Source: Parapedobacter tibetensis (GTDB lineage Bacteria; Bacteroidota; Bacteroidia; Sphingobacteriales; Sphingobacteriaceae). Taken from it: DNA of 64,000 nucleotides. This document shows, piece by piece, positions 54,885 to 62,540 of the stretch. Made by a program: the position numbers and the translations under genes. Below the pieces are notes generated by a model. It had not been told where the DNA came from and did not search any database. It saw nothing but the letters and a program-made list of their open reading frames with translations. How positions within the stretch are numbered: the stretch's first letter is position 1; each line of letters begins with the position of its first letter. The stretch is taken from contig NZ_JAMXBE010000002.1 in assembly GCF_024704835.1 (NCBI RefSeq), positions 186,001 to 250,000 on the forward strand, written 5' to 3'.

Positions 54885-55211
54885 TTACAGGTTAAACTTG
54901 TTTTCCACGAGTTTGCCGATGACGGGCACGGGCCGCTGCGCCTCATTGGACGCGGTGACGATGCCCAGTAGCATCAGGACCACGGGGATGAACGAAATGA
55001 TGTAAAACACGGTAGACAACGCCGGAATGATACTGACCGCTATCGCAGACGCGATACCGAGGACCACCGAAAGGAGGATGATGCCGAGGGATTGGCGGAG
55101 GTGATAGCGGACAAAAGTGTCTTTCGGTTCCGCTTTGCTGTACGAGAGGTAGGCGATGATCCATCCGATGATGGTGATGTAGCCGATGATGGCGGTGGTT
55201 TTGTGATTCAT
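54885..55211 (-). CDS. DUF4870/Tic20-like small membrane protein
   Basis: 108 residues with three hydrophobic segments (about 7-25, 42-65, 68-90). The motif RYHLRQSLGIILLSVVLG is the characteristic FH(x)RQ-type helix of DUF4870 proteins. Common in Bacteroidota; function unassigned. First gene of the unit with the zinc-ribbon and LRR-DUF1963 genes, and divergent from the TPR-HTH regulator. Confidence 0.8.
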   Translation of the reverse strand: MNHKTTAIIGYITIIGWIIAYLSYSKAEPKDTFVRYHLRQSLGIILLSVVLGIASAIAVSIIPALSTVFYIISFIPVVLMLLGIVTASNEAQRPVPVIGKLVENKFNL

Positions 55212-55442
55212 GATGTGTTTAATTAAGTATAACCATAATGTGTTGAAGCCTGTGCTTCACTGGGGACAAACATCGGGAGTATGTTCCAAACGGCCATGGT
55301 TTTGGGGACTACAACGCAACTACAGGCTTGCGGCTGAGGTGTCTACAAGGTGTCTACAAAAGTTTATTAACTGTTTGTTTGTTAGTATTTTGTGTTTTTT
55401 AATGTGTTTGGATGTTCCATTCTTTTTCCTATTTTTGGGTCG

Positions 55443-57302
55443 ATGCAAACCAAGAACCGATACATCATTACGCTGTTGCTGCTGTGCGGTTATGTAGCAT
55501 GCGTATGCGCGCAGGAGCGGTATGCCGACTCGCTGGAGCAGCGATTGCAGCACGGTGCCGTATCGGCCTACGAGCAGGTGATAATCCGATGTAAGCTGGC
55601 AAGGGCGTGTTTTGAGGCCGACCTGGATGAGGCGTTCCGGCATACGGAAAAGGCGTTGGCCGTGGCGCAGTCCCTGCGCGATGGGAGCGGAAAGGCATGG
55701 GTATACGCCACACAGATACACCTGTATGTGCAACGGAAAGACATGCCAGCCGCTTACGGGGCGCTGGATAGTGCACTGTTTTACCAGCACCGGTCGGCCG
55801 ATTCCGTCGCCAGGGGGATGGTGTGGCTGCGCAATGGCTGGCTAGACGTGGTCGAGAACGAAAACGATCTGGCCGTACCGAAACTGCTGAAGGCTGTGGA
55901 GTGTTTCCGGGCTGGCGGCAATGAAGAATATGCATCCCTCGCTTACCATTACCTGGCCAGTATCTACAGCTATGGCACCGATGTGAAGCGGCAGGCAGAC
56001 TATGCGCAGGAATGTTACGCACATGCGGTACGCAGCGGGGAGGTGGATGCCCTGAATACCGCATACTACACCATGGGCCAGCATTTTTACGATGAATATA
56101 AGGTAAATGATACACAACGCACGTTGTTGGACTTTGCCCTGCGCTACTACGCCAGGTCCGTCGCGTTGAGCGCGCGTGAAGGCGGACGGTTGCTGGTGCG
56201 GAGCAATACCGCAGCGGTGGCCCTGAATACGGCCAACATTTATTTCCAGCATTTCCCTTCGGCGTATCGCGACAGCGTAGACCGTTACCTCGGGATTGCC
56301 GAACGCATCGCCACCGACACCAAGCTTACCGAAATTCTGGTCAACTGCCATGGCATGCGCAGCGAATATGCCTTGCGTGCGGGAGACACGAAGGAGGCGG
56401 AGCGGCAGTTGCTGGAAGCGTTGGCGCGGGTGGGGGACAGTGTGGTGGAGATGCCCCTGACGGAAGCCCGAATCTACCAGGCACTGGCCCGGGTGGCCGA
56501 AGCACGGGGCGATAAGGAAGCGGCGCTCGGTTACCTCAAAAGTTTCGTGGCAAGTAACCAGAAAGCGTTCAACCAGGAGCGCATCGCCAGTGCCCAGCGG
56601 ATCGATGCGCGGTACCGGGCCGCGCAGCAGGAGCAGAAGATCGCCCTGTTGGAGCAGGAGGCGGCTTTCCGCGAAAAACGTGCACTGCTGTATTTCGGCT
56701 TGGGGATTGTGGGTTTCGTTGCCTTGGTGCTCCTGTTGGTGTCGTATAACTACCGGTTGAAGGCATCGCTGCGGAAACAGGAGCTGGCCGATAAGGAAAA
56801 AGGAGAAGCCGAACTGACGGCTAGGCTGAAAGAGGCGGAAACCAATCAGCTTTTGGCCGAACAGGCCCTGCTGCAGGAGCGGCAGGAGCGCCTTGAAAAA
56901 GAACTGCTGGCCGAGCAGCTCCGCAAAGAGGAAAAAAGCCAGCTGATGGAATTGCTCGCCGGAAAGAGAAATGCAGCCAACAGCACGCTCATCGACGAGC
57001 AGGTCAGGCGCATGGCGCGGCAGCAACAGAAACTCGACCGCGATTACGAGGGACACAAGGCCGATTTTCTGGAAATAAACCAGGCGTTCTTTGAGCGCCT
57101 GCAACGGCGGGCCGGCGATTCGCTCACCCGCTTGGACTTGAAATACTGTTCGTATATCCTCATGGGGCTGCCGAATAAGGAAATCTCGGCTCGGCTCGGC
57201 ATCGAGCCCAAGAGCATCCGCATGGCACGCTACCGCATCAAACAGAAACTTGGCCTTGGCAGGAATGAGGGGCTGGACCAGTTCATCTTATCCCAGGCTT
57301 AA
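55443..57302 (+). CDS. TPR sensor with membrane helix, coiled coil and C-terminal LuxR-type HTH
   Basis: 619 residues from the ATG at 55443 (MQTKNRYIITLLLLCGYVACVCAQ, a signal peptide); the frame is open 17 codons upstream, but that extension has no role. TPR repeats fill about 30-400, one membrane helix is at about 416-437 (LLYFGLGIVGFVALVLLLV), a Glu/Gln-rich coiled coil at about 440-545, and a terminal HTH at about 555-612 (KYCSYILMGLPNKEISARLG, KSIRMARYRIKQKLGL). This one-piece membrane regulator type is frequent in Bacteroidota. Target genes are unknown; it may control its divergent neighbours. Confidence 0.88.
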   Translation: MQTKNRYIITLLLLCGYVACVCAQERYADSLEQRLQHGAVSAYEQVIIRCKLARACFEADLDEAFRHTEKALAVAQSLRDGSGKAWVYATQIHLYVQRKDMPAAYGALDSALFYQHRSADSVARGMVWLRNGWLDVVENENDLAVPKLLKAVECFRAGGNEEYASLAYHYLASIYSYGTDVKRQADYAQECYAHAVRSGEVDALNTAYYTMGQHFYDEYKVNDTQRTLLDFALRYYARSVALSAREGGRLLVRSNTAAVALNTANIYFQHFPSAYRDSVDRYLGIAERIATDTKLTEILVNCHGMRSEYALRAGDTKEAERQLLEALARVGDSVVEMPLTEARIYQALARVAEARGDKEAALGYLKSFVASNQKAFNQERIASAQRIDARYRAAQQEQKIALLEQEAAFREKRALLYFGLGIVGFVALVLLLVSYNYRLKASLRKQELADKEKGEAELTARLKEAETNQLLAEQALLQERQERLEKELLAEQLRKEEKSQLMELLAGKRNAANSTLIDEQVRRMARQQQKLDRDYEGHKADFLEINQAFFERLQRRAGDSLTRLDLKYCSYILMGLPNKEISARLGIEPKSIRMARYRIKQKLGLGRNEGLDQFILSQA

Positions 57303-57473
57303 AAATTTGATCAGTTCACTTCGTGGCTGCCTTCGAGATGCAGCGGCGGGTATACAATATGTTTGTGATGTCCTATCGGCTATATCAGAAAGGGAGGAGC
57401 TTCGACTGCGATACCCCCACACCGGAGAAACTCAGCACGATTGCCGCGGGTAACCCGAATACCGGCTAACAGG

Positions 57474-58289
57474 TCATTGAAGTGCTCGACTGATATCTTC
57501 TGCATAAATCTGCCAAGGCATTTCCACATAGGGATCCTGAGCATGGTATCCTTCGCCATTAAATAGCACTTTCGCTCTTTGGAGGCTTGCGTTGGCTTGC
57601 TCCTTTTTACCCAATCGGGCAAGTAGTAACCCTTTATAGTAATGTCCATCGGCCAGCTTTTCATAGTGGTTTATTTGCCGATCGAAATCGGCCAATGCGC
57701 CTTTGTAGTCTTTCAGCTCCAGTTTCAGGATACCCCGGTAGAGGTAATCGTAGTTTCCAACCCATTCCGGCCCAAGGGCCGCGACGGCTTCATCGATGGT
57801 TTTATCAAAATAGGCCATTGCGGCTACGGAGTCCTGCAATCCCAACTTGGCGAAGGCCATCCATGTGTAAATATTGAAATCGCCCACCATCTTGGGTGAA
57901 CCGGCTATCAATGTATCGTAACGCTGGAGATCAGCCAAGCCCCCTTCGTAGTCATGGAGGAATTTGACCTTGCACCAGCCGCGAATATCCAAGTAGGTTT
58001 CGGGTTCCAGCTCAACCGCTTTGTTGAGGTGCTTCATCCAAGTGGCATAATCCCCTCGTTTGAGGTAGGGAACTCCCTTTTCCCGCCATCCCTTGGCAAA
58101 GGTAGGGCATAGGGCGATAGCGCTATCGAGGTAATGTTGGGAGCGGGCACTTCCCTGACTCCCCATTTCAGTGTACAGTCGCTCGGCCAATTCGCAGTCC
58201 AGTAGCAGCTCGGCCTCCTGCTGTGTTTGCTGCCCACATGTGCCAAATAGGAAGCTTAGGCTAAGGCAATAGATCAACCACTTTTCCAT
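57474..58289 (-). CDS. Tetratricopeptide-repeat lipoprotein
   Basis: 271 residues. The signal sequence MEKWLIYCLSLSFLFGTC has a lipobox ending in Cys18. The mature part is a TPR solenoid of about six to seven repeats (for example GWREKGVPYLKRGDYATWMKH, YLYRGILKLELKDYKGALADF, GHYYKGLLLARLGKKEQANAS). It overlaps the end of the upstream TonB-C-like gene by 29 bp, which itself overlaps P15, so the three are translationally linked. This suggests a periplasmic accessory role for the P15 permease, which is inference. Confidence 0.85.
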   Translation of the reverse strand: MEKWLIYCLSLSFLFGTCGQQTQQEAELLLDCELAERLYTEMGSQGSARSQHYLDSAIALCPTFAKGWREKGVPYLKRGDYATWMKHLNKAVELEPETYLDIRGWCKVKFLHDYEGGLADLQRYDTLIAGSPKMVGDFNIYTWMAFAKLGLQDSVAAMAYFDKTIDEAVAALGPEWVGNYDYLYRGILKLELKDYKGALADFDRQINHYEKLADGHYYKGLLLARLGKKEQANASLQRAKVLFNGEGYHAQDPYVEMPWQIYAEDISRALQ

Positions 58290-58800
58290 CGGTGAGCTTG
58301 AAAGTCAGGTATTGGTAATAATCATACGTATTCCCTTGATGTTGCCCCGGACGCCAATCGTCTAGCTCCTCGACGAAGGCGACAATATCTGCGACGAACG
58401 GCTGGGGGAATGATGTGGTTTCATAATTGCCATCCACCTGCAATACGCGGAAGCGGCCGGTTTGCCCGTCGCGGTTCACGATGAAGCGTACCGTAATGTA
58501 TCCGTTTTTTGCCACAGTCAACGTTTGCCCGGATAGTGGATGGGTTTTCAGCAGCTGGATTAGGCGCTTACGCCCGCCCCGATAGCCGCCATCTACGGCA
58601 TAATACTGCTGGACGACACCATTACAGCATTTGAAATCCGGACTGTCCAAGGCTGGGTCGTAAGGGATAGCCCCCACTTCATGCCCCTGCCGCGGCTGGA
58701 GATCGGTCAATGTTTGAGCAAAACTGGGGAAAGCCAGGGCAGTCAGATAGACCCAAAGCGTTATGATGGGATAATATGGCAGGTGAGTCAGTTCATTCAT
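58261..58800 (-). CDS. Exported TonB-C-like domain protein
   Basis: 179 residues. The signal peptide ends near PSFAQ (about residue 29). The C-terminal 80 residues have the TonB C-terminal domain pattern (LTVAKNGYITVRFIVNRDGQTGRFRVLQVDG, then FVADIVAFVEELDDWRPG). It has no N-terminal membrane anchor or Pro-rich linker, so it is not a classical energy transducer. The ATG overlaps the P15 stop by 8 bp (ATGAATGA), the signature of translational coupling. Confidence 0.78.
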   Translation of the reverse strand: MNELTHLPYYPIITLWVYLTALAFPSFAQTLTDLQPRQGHEVGAIPYDPALDSPDFKCCNGVVQQYYAVDGGYRGGRKRLIQLLKTHPLSGQTLTVAKNGYITVRFIVNRDGQTGRFRVLQVDGNYETTSFPQPFVADIVAFVEELDDWRPGQHQGNTYDYYQYLTFKLTDGKVVDLLP

Positions 58801-61195
58801 CTTTCAGGATATCAGCGGGATTCGTCTTTGCGGTACGTAAAGATTGGTACGTCACGGTCAATAATATAATAACTACCATACATACTCCGGTTACCGCAAA
58901 CATCCACCATTGAATGTCGATACGGTAAGCAAATGTAGACAGCCATTGATTTATCAACAAGTAAGCCAGTGGGAAAGCAATCAAGCCCGCCAGTACAAAC
59001 AACCGGAAAAATGGTCTGTTGAGCTGCAGAAATAACTGACTAATGGAGGCGCCCAGCACCTTACGGATGCTCATTTCCTTCTGTCGGATGCTGATGCTGT
59101 AGGCAGACATGCTGAATAACCCCATCATGGCTATAACGATGGAAAGAATCGTAAAGCCACCCAATGCGGATTGGAGCCGGTTTTGTTGGGCATGAAGTGC
59201 TGCGTATTGTTGATCCAGAAATTCATAGGAGAAAGGAATCCCCTCTGCCATTTTATTACGTTCCCATTCGCGCTTCAGAATCTCCAGCGCCCGCCGTGTC
59301 GTGCCTGGAACCGTCTTGACCATCACCGCATGCCGATAGCGAGCATCGCCACACTCATTTTGCTGGGTATATACTGTAGGGCGTACGATGCTCTCAAATC
59401 CATTTATTTTACTGTCCTTTACAACCCCGACAATGGTAAAGTCCACGCCACAGCCGCTTATTTTGCTTCCCAAAGGTTGGGTAAAGTCCAGTGCCTTCAA
59501 CGCGCTTTCGTTGATTATCGCCAGGTTTGACGTATCCCGTGATGAAATAGCAGCGAATGCGTTTCCCTCCACGACGGCGATTCCCAATGTTTCAAAATAC
59601 TCACCGTCCACGCCAATGTGTTGCATTTCCTTGGCGGCATCGCCATGCATGAATGTTTTCATCGGAGGGGGTGTTGGACTACCCGGAGGATCTGTTGTTG
59701 CGGCGACATATTGGATTTCAGGGAACTGCGTCAAACGAGCCCGCAAATCCCGAGTGGGTTCGTGAACAGACAAATACTGCCCCCATATTGGCGCGTTGAT
59801 TACCTGTGCCGGTTCAAAACCTTTATCGGAAGTCTGTATGTAGTCTAGTTGCCTACTCAAGACCAACAGCGAGGTCAGGAAAATCACGGCAATGGTAAAC
59901 TGGAAAGTAAGCAGGCCATTCCTGAGTCCCTGCATCCGATGGCTGGTTTGAAAGTTGCCCTTCAGCACCTGCACGGACCGGAATCCAGACAGTATAATCG
60001 CTGGGTAAGCTCCTGAAACTACAGTTGTCACCACGGTCGCCGCCAGCAACTGCCAAAGCATCAACCTATTGGAAATAGAATCACCTAGTTCATAGTCGAA
60101 CCACTTCTGCAAGCCATTGTGAGCCAACACGACCAACCACCATGCGATAATCGCCGACAATAGGCACTGTATGAAAACTTCCGAGAAGAACTGTAGCGCC
60201 AGGCGTTTCCGGCTGACACCAAATATTTTTTTGATGCCCACTTCCTTCGCCCGCTTGTTCGCGAGTGCAACCATCAGGTTGGCGAAATTGAAAGCGGCCA
60301 AAGCGAGGATGACGGCTGATAATACACCGAGTATCCAAATAGCTAGGTAGCCAGCATTTGACCCATGTTTGGGACGTAAATGCAGGTTAGCCAGTGGATC
60401 CAAATAGATTTCGCCTGCGGCAAACGCGGAGGAGATGGTAAACTGGTGGGGCGCGACATCCCTTTTGTAAAGCTGGTTGATTTTTTCCGACACCTGTTGG
60501 ACATCGGCTTGAGGGTGGAGTTGGATATAGGTTTGGTAAAGGCGGGGATTGTCCAATTCGGCGCCTTGCTCTTCCCCAACTTCACCCTCTACAAACATGA
60601 AGTCGGAATCCACCAACGATAATTTACGTTTCTTGGCCACACCGTGTATGGTCTCGTATTGACCGGCATGCGCTCCCATAATTGCCACATTCCGCGGCTC
60701 GAAAATCGTCCTGTCTTCATTTGGGAATAGAGTTTGGAATGTTTTGGCGTCTACCAAGCGGATGTTACCGAACGCCGTGTCTGCCATATCCAGGTTTGTT
60801 GCCTCAATGGCCATGATTCTTGCCAAACCCTTGTCCACGACCTTGCCGTTGTTGATGACGGCAACTTCGTCGCCGAATAGGGGCAGGGTGCCCCAGCCCC
60901 AGGTGCTCATGTTCAGCATCCTACCTGCATCCACCGCCTCTGGCAGTTGCACCTTGATCCGGTTGGCCAAAGAGGGGGGCGTTTGGTCGGTAAATTGCCC
61001 TTGGTAGGTCAGGCCCACCAAGTAGATGTGGTCGTAATTCGGATTCCATTTGTCATAACCGGTTTCCCGATTGATGTATTGGTAAGACAGGATGAATCCT
61101 GCGAAGCCAAGGGCCAGGCCTGTGATATTCAGTACCGTGAACACCTTTGAGCGCAGTAATCCGCGCCAGGCGATTTTGAAATGGTTCATTAGCAT
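58793..61195 (-). CDS. P15: divergent FtsX/MacB-like ABC permease with coupled accessory genes
   Basis: 800 residues, MLMNHFKIAWRGLLRSKVFT at the start. Coupling segments are atypical: RAKEVGIKKIFGVS and RQKEMSIRKVLGAS. It is the only complete member not ending SLRDE (it ends NPADILKDE). The first periplasmic domain is longer, with a DTAFGNIRLVDAKTFQ-type insert and KHGSNAGYLAIWILG before TM2. The stop overlaps the start of the TonB-C-like gene. The different tail together with private accessory genes suggests a specialised branch that may interact differently with an ATPase. Confidence 0.92.
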   Translation of the reverse strand: MLMNHFKIAWRGLLRSKVFTVLNITGLALGFAGFILSYQYINRETGYDKWNPNYDHIYLVGLTYQGQFTDQTPPSLANRIKVQLPEAVDAGRMLNMSTWGWGTLPLFGDEVAVINNGKVVDKGLARIMAIEATNLDMADTAFGNIRLVDAKTFQTLFPNEDRTIFEPRNVAIMGAHAGQYETIHGVAKKRKLSLVDSDFMFVEGEVGEEQGAELDNPRLYQTYIQLHPQADVQQVSEKINQLYKRDVAPHQFTISSAFAAGEIYLDPLANLHLRPKHGSNAGYLAIWILGVLSAVILALAAFNFANLMVALANKRAKEVGIKKIFGVSRKRLALQFFSEVFIQCLLSAIIAWWLVVLAHNGLQKWFDYELGDSISNRLMLWQLLAATVVTTVVSGAYPAIILSGFRSVQVLKGNFQTSHRMQGLRNGLLTFQFTIAVIFLTSLLVLSRQLDYIQTSDKGFEPAQVINAPIWGQYLSVHEPTRDLRARLTQFPEIQYVAATTDPPGSPTPPPMKTFMHGDAAKEMQHIGVDGEYFETLGIAVVEGNAFAAISSRDTSNLAIINESALKALDFTQPLGSKISGCGVDFTIVGVVKDSKINGFESIVRPTVYTQQNECGDARYRHAVMVKTVPGTTRRALEILKREWERNKMAEGIPFSYEFLDQQYAALHAQQNRLQSALGGFTILSIVIAMMGLFSMSAYSISIRQKEMSIRKVLGASISQLFLQLNRPFFRLFVLAGLIAFPLAYLLINQWLSTFAYRIDIQWWMFAVTGVCMVVIILLTVTYQSLRTAKTNPADILKDE

Positions 61196-61273
61196 TTTTT
61201 TAGACGACAGTTAGACATGAGATAGGCCTATCCTTGCGCTTTGTTCCTTTCATCCTTGCTCTTTTTTATTTTA

Positions 61274-62422
61274 CTATTCATCCCTCAAACTATCCACCGG
61301 ATTGGCCCATGCTGCCTTGATGACTTGCAATCCTACTGTTGATAGCGCAATCGCTATCGCCAATTGGATAAATGCGAATGACAAGCATAAGGCCACTAAG
61401 GTGATGAGTATCGATTCGATCAAAAACTGAATAAACAACTGTTTTCCAGATTCGCCAAGTACTTTTCGTGTGCCTATTTCTACGCTACGGCGCGCTTGTT
61501 GTGCGATCGATAGGTTGATGTAATTGATGCTGGCAACCACCATGATGCACCCACCCACGATGGCCAAAACAACCAACAGTGATTTTTTGGCGGTGCCGCC
61601 GTAATTCATATCGAAGTGCACTTCTTCAAGTGGAAGCAGTTTGAAATTGTAGACATTTGTAACACTTGGATCCAGATTCTTGGCAGCCAGTTGCATCAAT
61701 TTTTGCTCAACAGCCTCTTTTTGCAATGGATGCTGCAAGGAGACGAACACATTGTTTGACGAATTGATAAACCTCCAATAACTGAAAAACGCATCCATGA
61801 TGTCCGGTTGCAATGACCGGATGGAGTTCAACGATAGATACAACTCAGCTTTTAAGCTGGTGTTGCTCCGAGAGTCGTCAATAACGCCCACGACCTTGAA
61901 GGGATGCTTGTTATCTACCAGAATGATTTGTCCCATGGGATCCGCATTGCCGAAATACGTTTCCGCCGACTTCGCGGTTAAGGCAATGGAATTCACCTCG
62001 TCTAAATCCTTGGGGTTGCCTTTCAACCAGTCAAAATCAAACAGCTCAAACCAATTGGAGGAGGCTAAGGCAGCTTGTTGTCCTGTTTTATAGAGCCTCT
62101 CCCCGATTTTCAGCGTAAATTCCTGATTGCCCAGTAAAAAGGTGGCGTCCTCCACTTCGGGCATTTCTGTTTGGGGGGCTTTGTACATCGCATAGGAAGC
62201 TCCCTTACTATACTCGGTTTTTTGCAGGTGCAGTTCACTGACCAGCCGGAATGTCCGATCCGCTTTGGGATGGAAACGATCAAAGCTATGGTGGAAGGCG
62301 ATATAGGTATACAAGAAAAGACACGTTGCCAGCCCAAGGCCTAATCCCAAAATATGCAGTAGGGTATATAGCTTGTTTTTGATGATGTTACGCCAGGCGA
62401 TTTTGATGATGTTTGTTATCAC
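61274..62422 (-). CDS. P16: half-length permease produced by an internal deletion
   Basis: 382 residues, GTG start at 62422 (MITNIIKIAWRNIIKNKLY). Residues 1 to about 355 align with the first half of subfamily A (P2, P11): TM1, the periplasmic domain with KGASYAMYKA, TM2, the coupling segment RRSVEIGTRKVLGES, and TM3. Then the text jumps at ...FIQLAIAIALSTVG to the extreme C-terminus, [16 protein letters not shown]. About 400-410 codons are missing (TM4-TM7, the second periplasmic domain and the second coupling segment), with the frame kept. It may be a decaying gene or a working half-transporter comparable in layout to single-unit MacB membrane domains. Confidence 0.85.
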   Translation of the reverse strand: MITNIIKIAWRNIIKNKLYTLLHILGLGLGLATCLFLYTYIAFHHSFDRFHPKADRTFRLVSELHLQKTEYSKGASYAMYKAPQTEMPEVEDATFLLGNQEFTLKIGERLYKTGQQAALASSNWFELFDFDWLKGNPKDLDEVNSIALTAKSAETYFGNADPMGQIILVDNKHPFKVVGVIDDSRSNTSLKAELYLSLNSIRSLQPDIMDAFFSYWRFINSSNNVFVSLQHPLQKEAVEQKLMQLAAKNLDPSVTNVYNFKLLPLEEVHFDMNYGGTAKKSLLVVLAIVGGCIMVVASINYINLSIAQQARRSVEIGTRKVLGESGKQLFIQFLIESILITLVALCLSFAFIQLAIAIALSTVGLQVIKAAWANPVDSLRDE

Positions 62423-62540
62423 GGCTTTCAGATATCAGCTTTTGGCCATCAGCTTCAAGCGCAGTTTGCAAAGATTGTATACAGTTTCTGGCGTCTGAAA
62501 GTCAGCTGATTGTTGATAGCCAACTGCTGATAGCTTATAA

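Noticed and set aside
55842-57104. 420-codon open frame on the minus strand
   Set aside because: It is fully antisense to the TPR-HTH regulator, whose signal peptide, TPRs, membrane helix and HTH are convincing. The antisense product is Gln/His-rich without domains, a codon-composition shadow.
57250-57453. Short frame across the end of the TPR-HTH gene (ends TIAAGNPNTG)
   Set aside because: It reads partly like protein but overlaps the regulator's 3' end, lacks a start context and could not be assigned. The 57303-57473 gap is therefore left without a gene.
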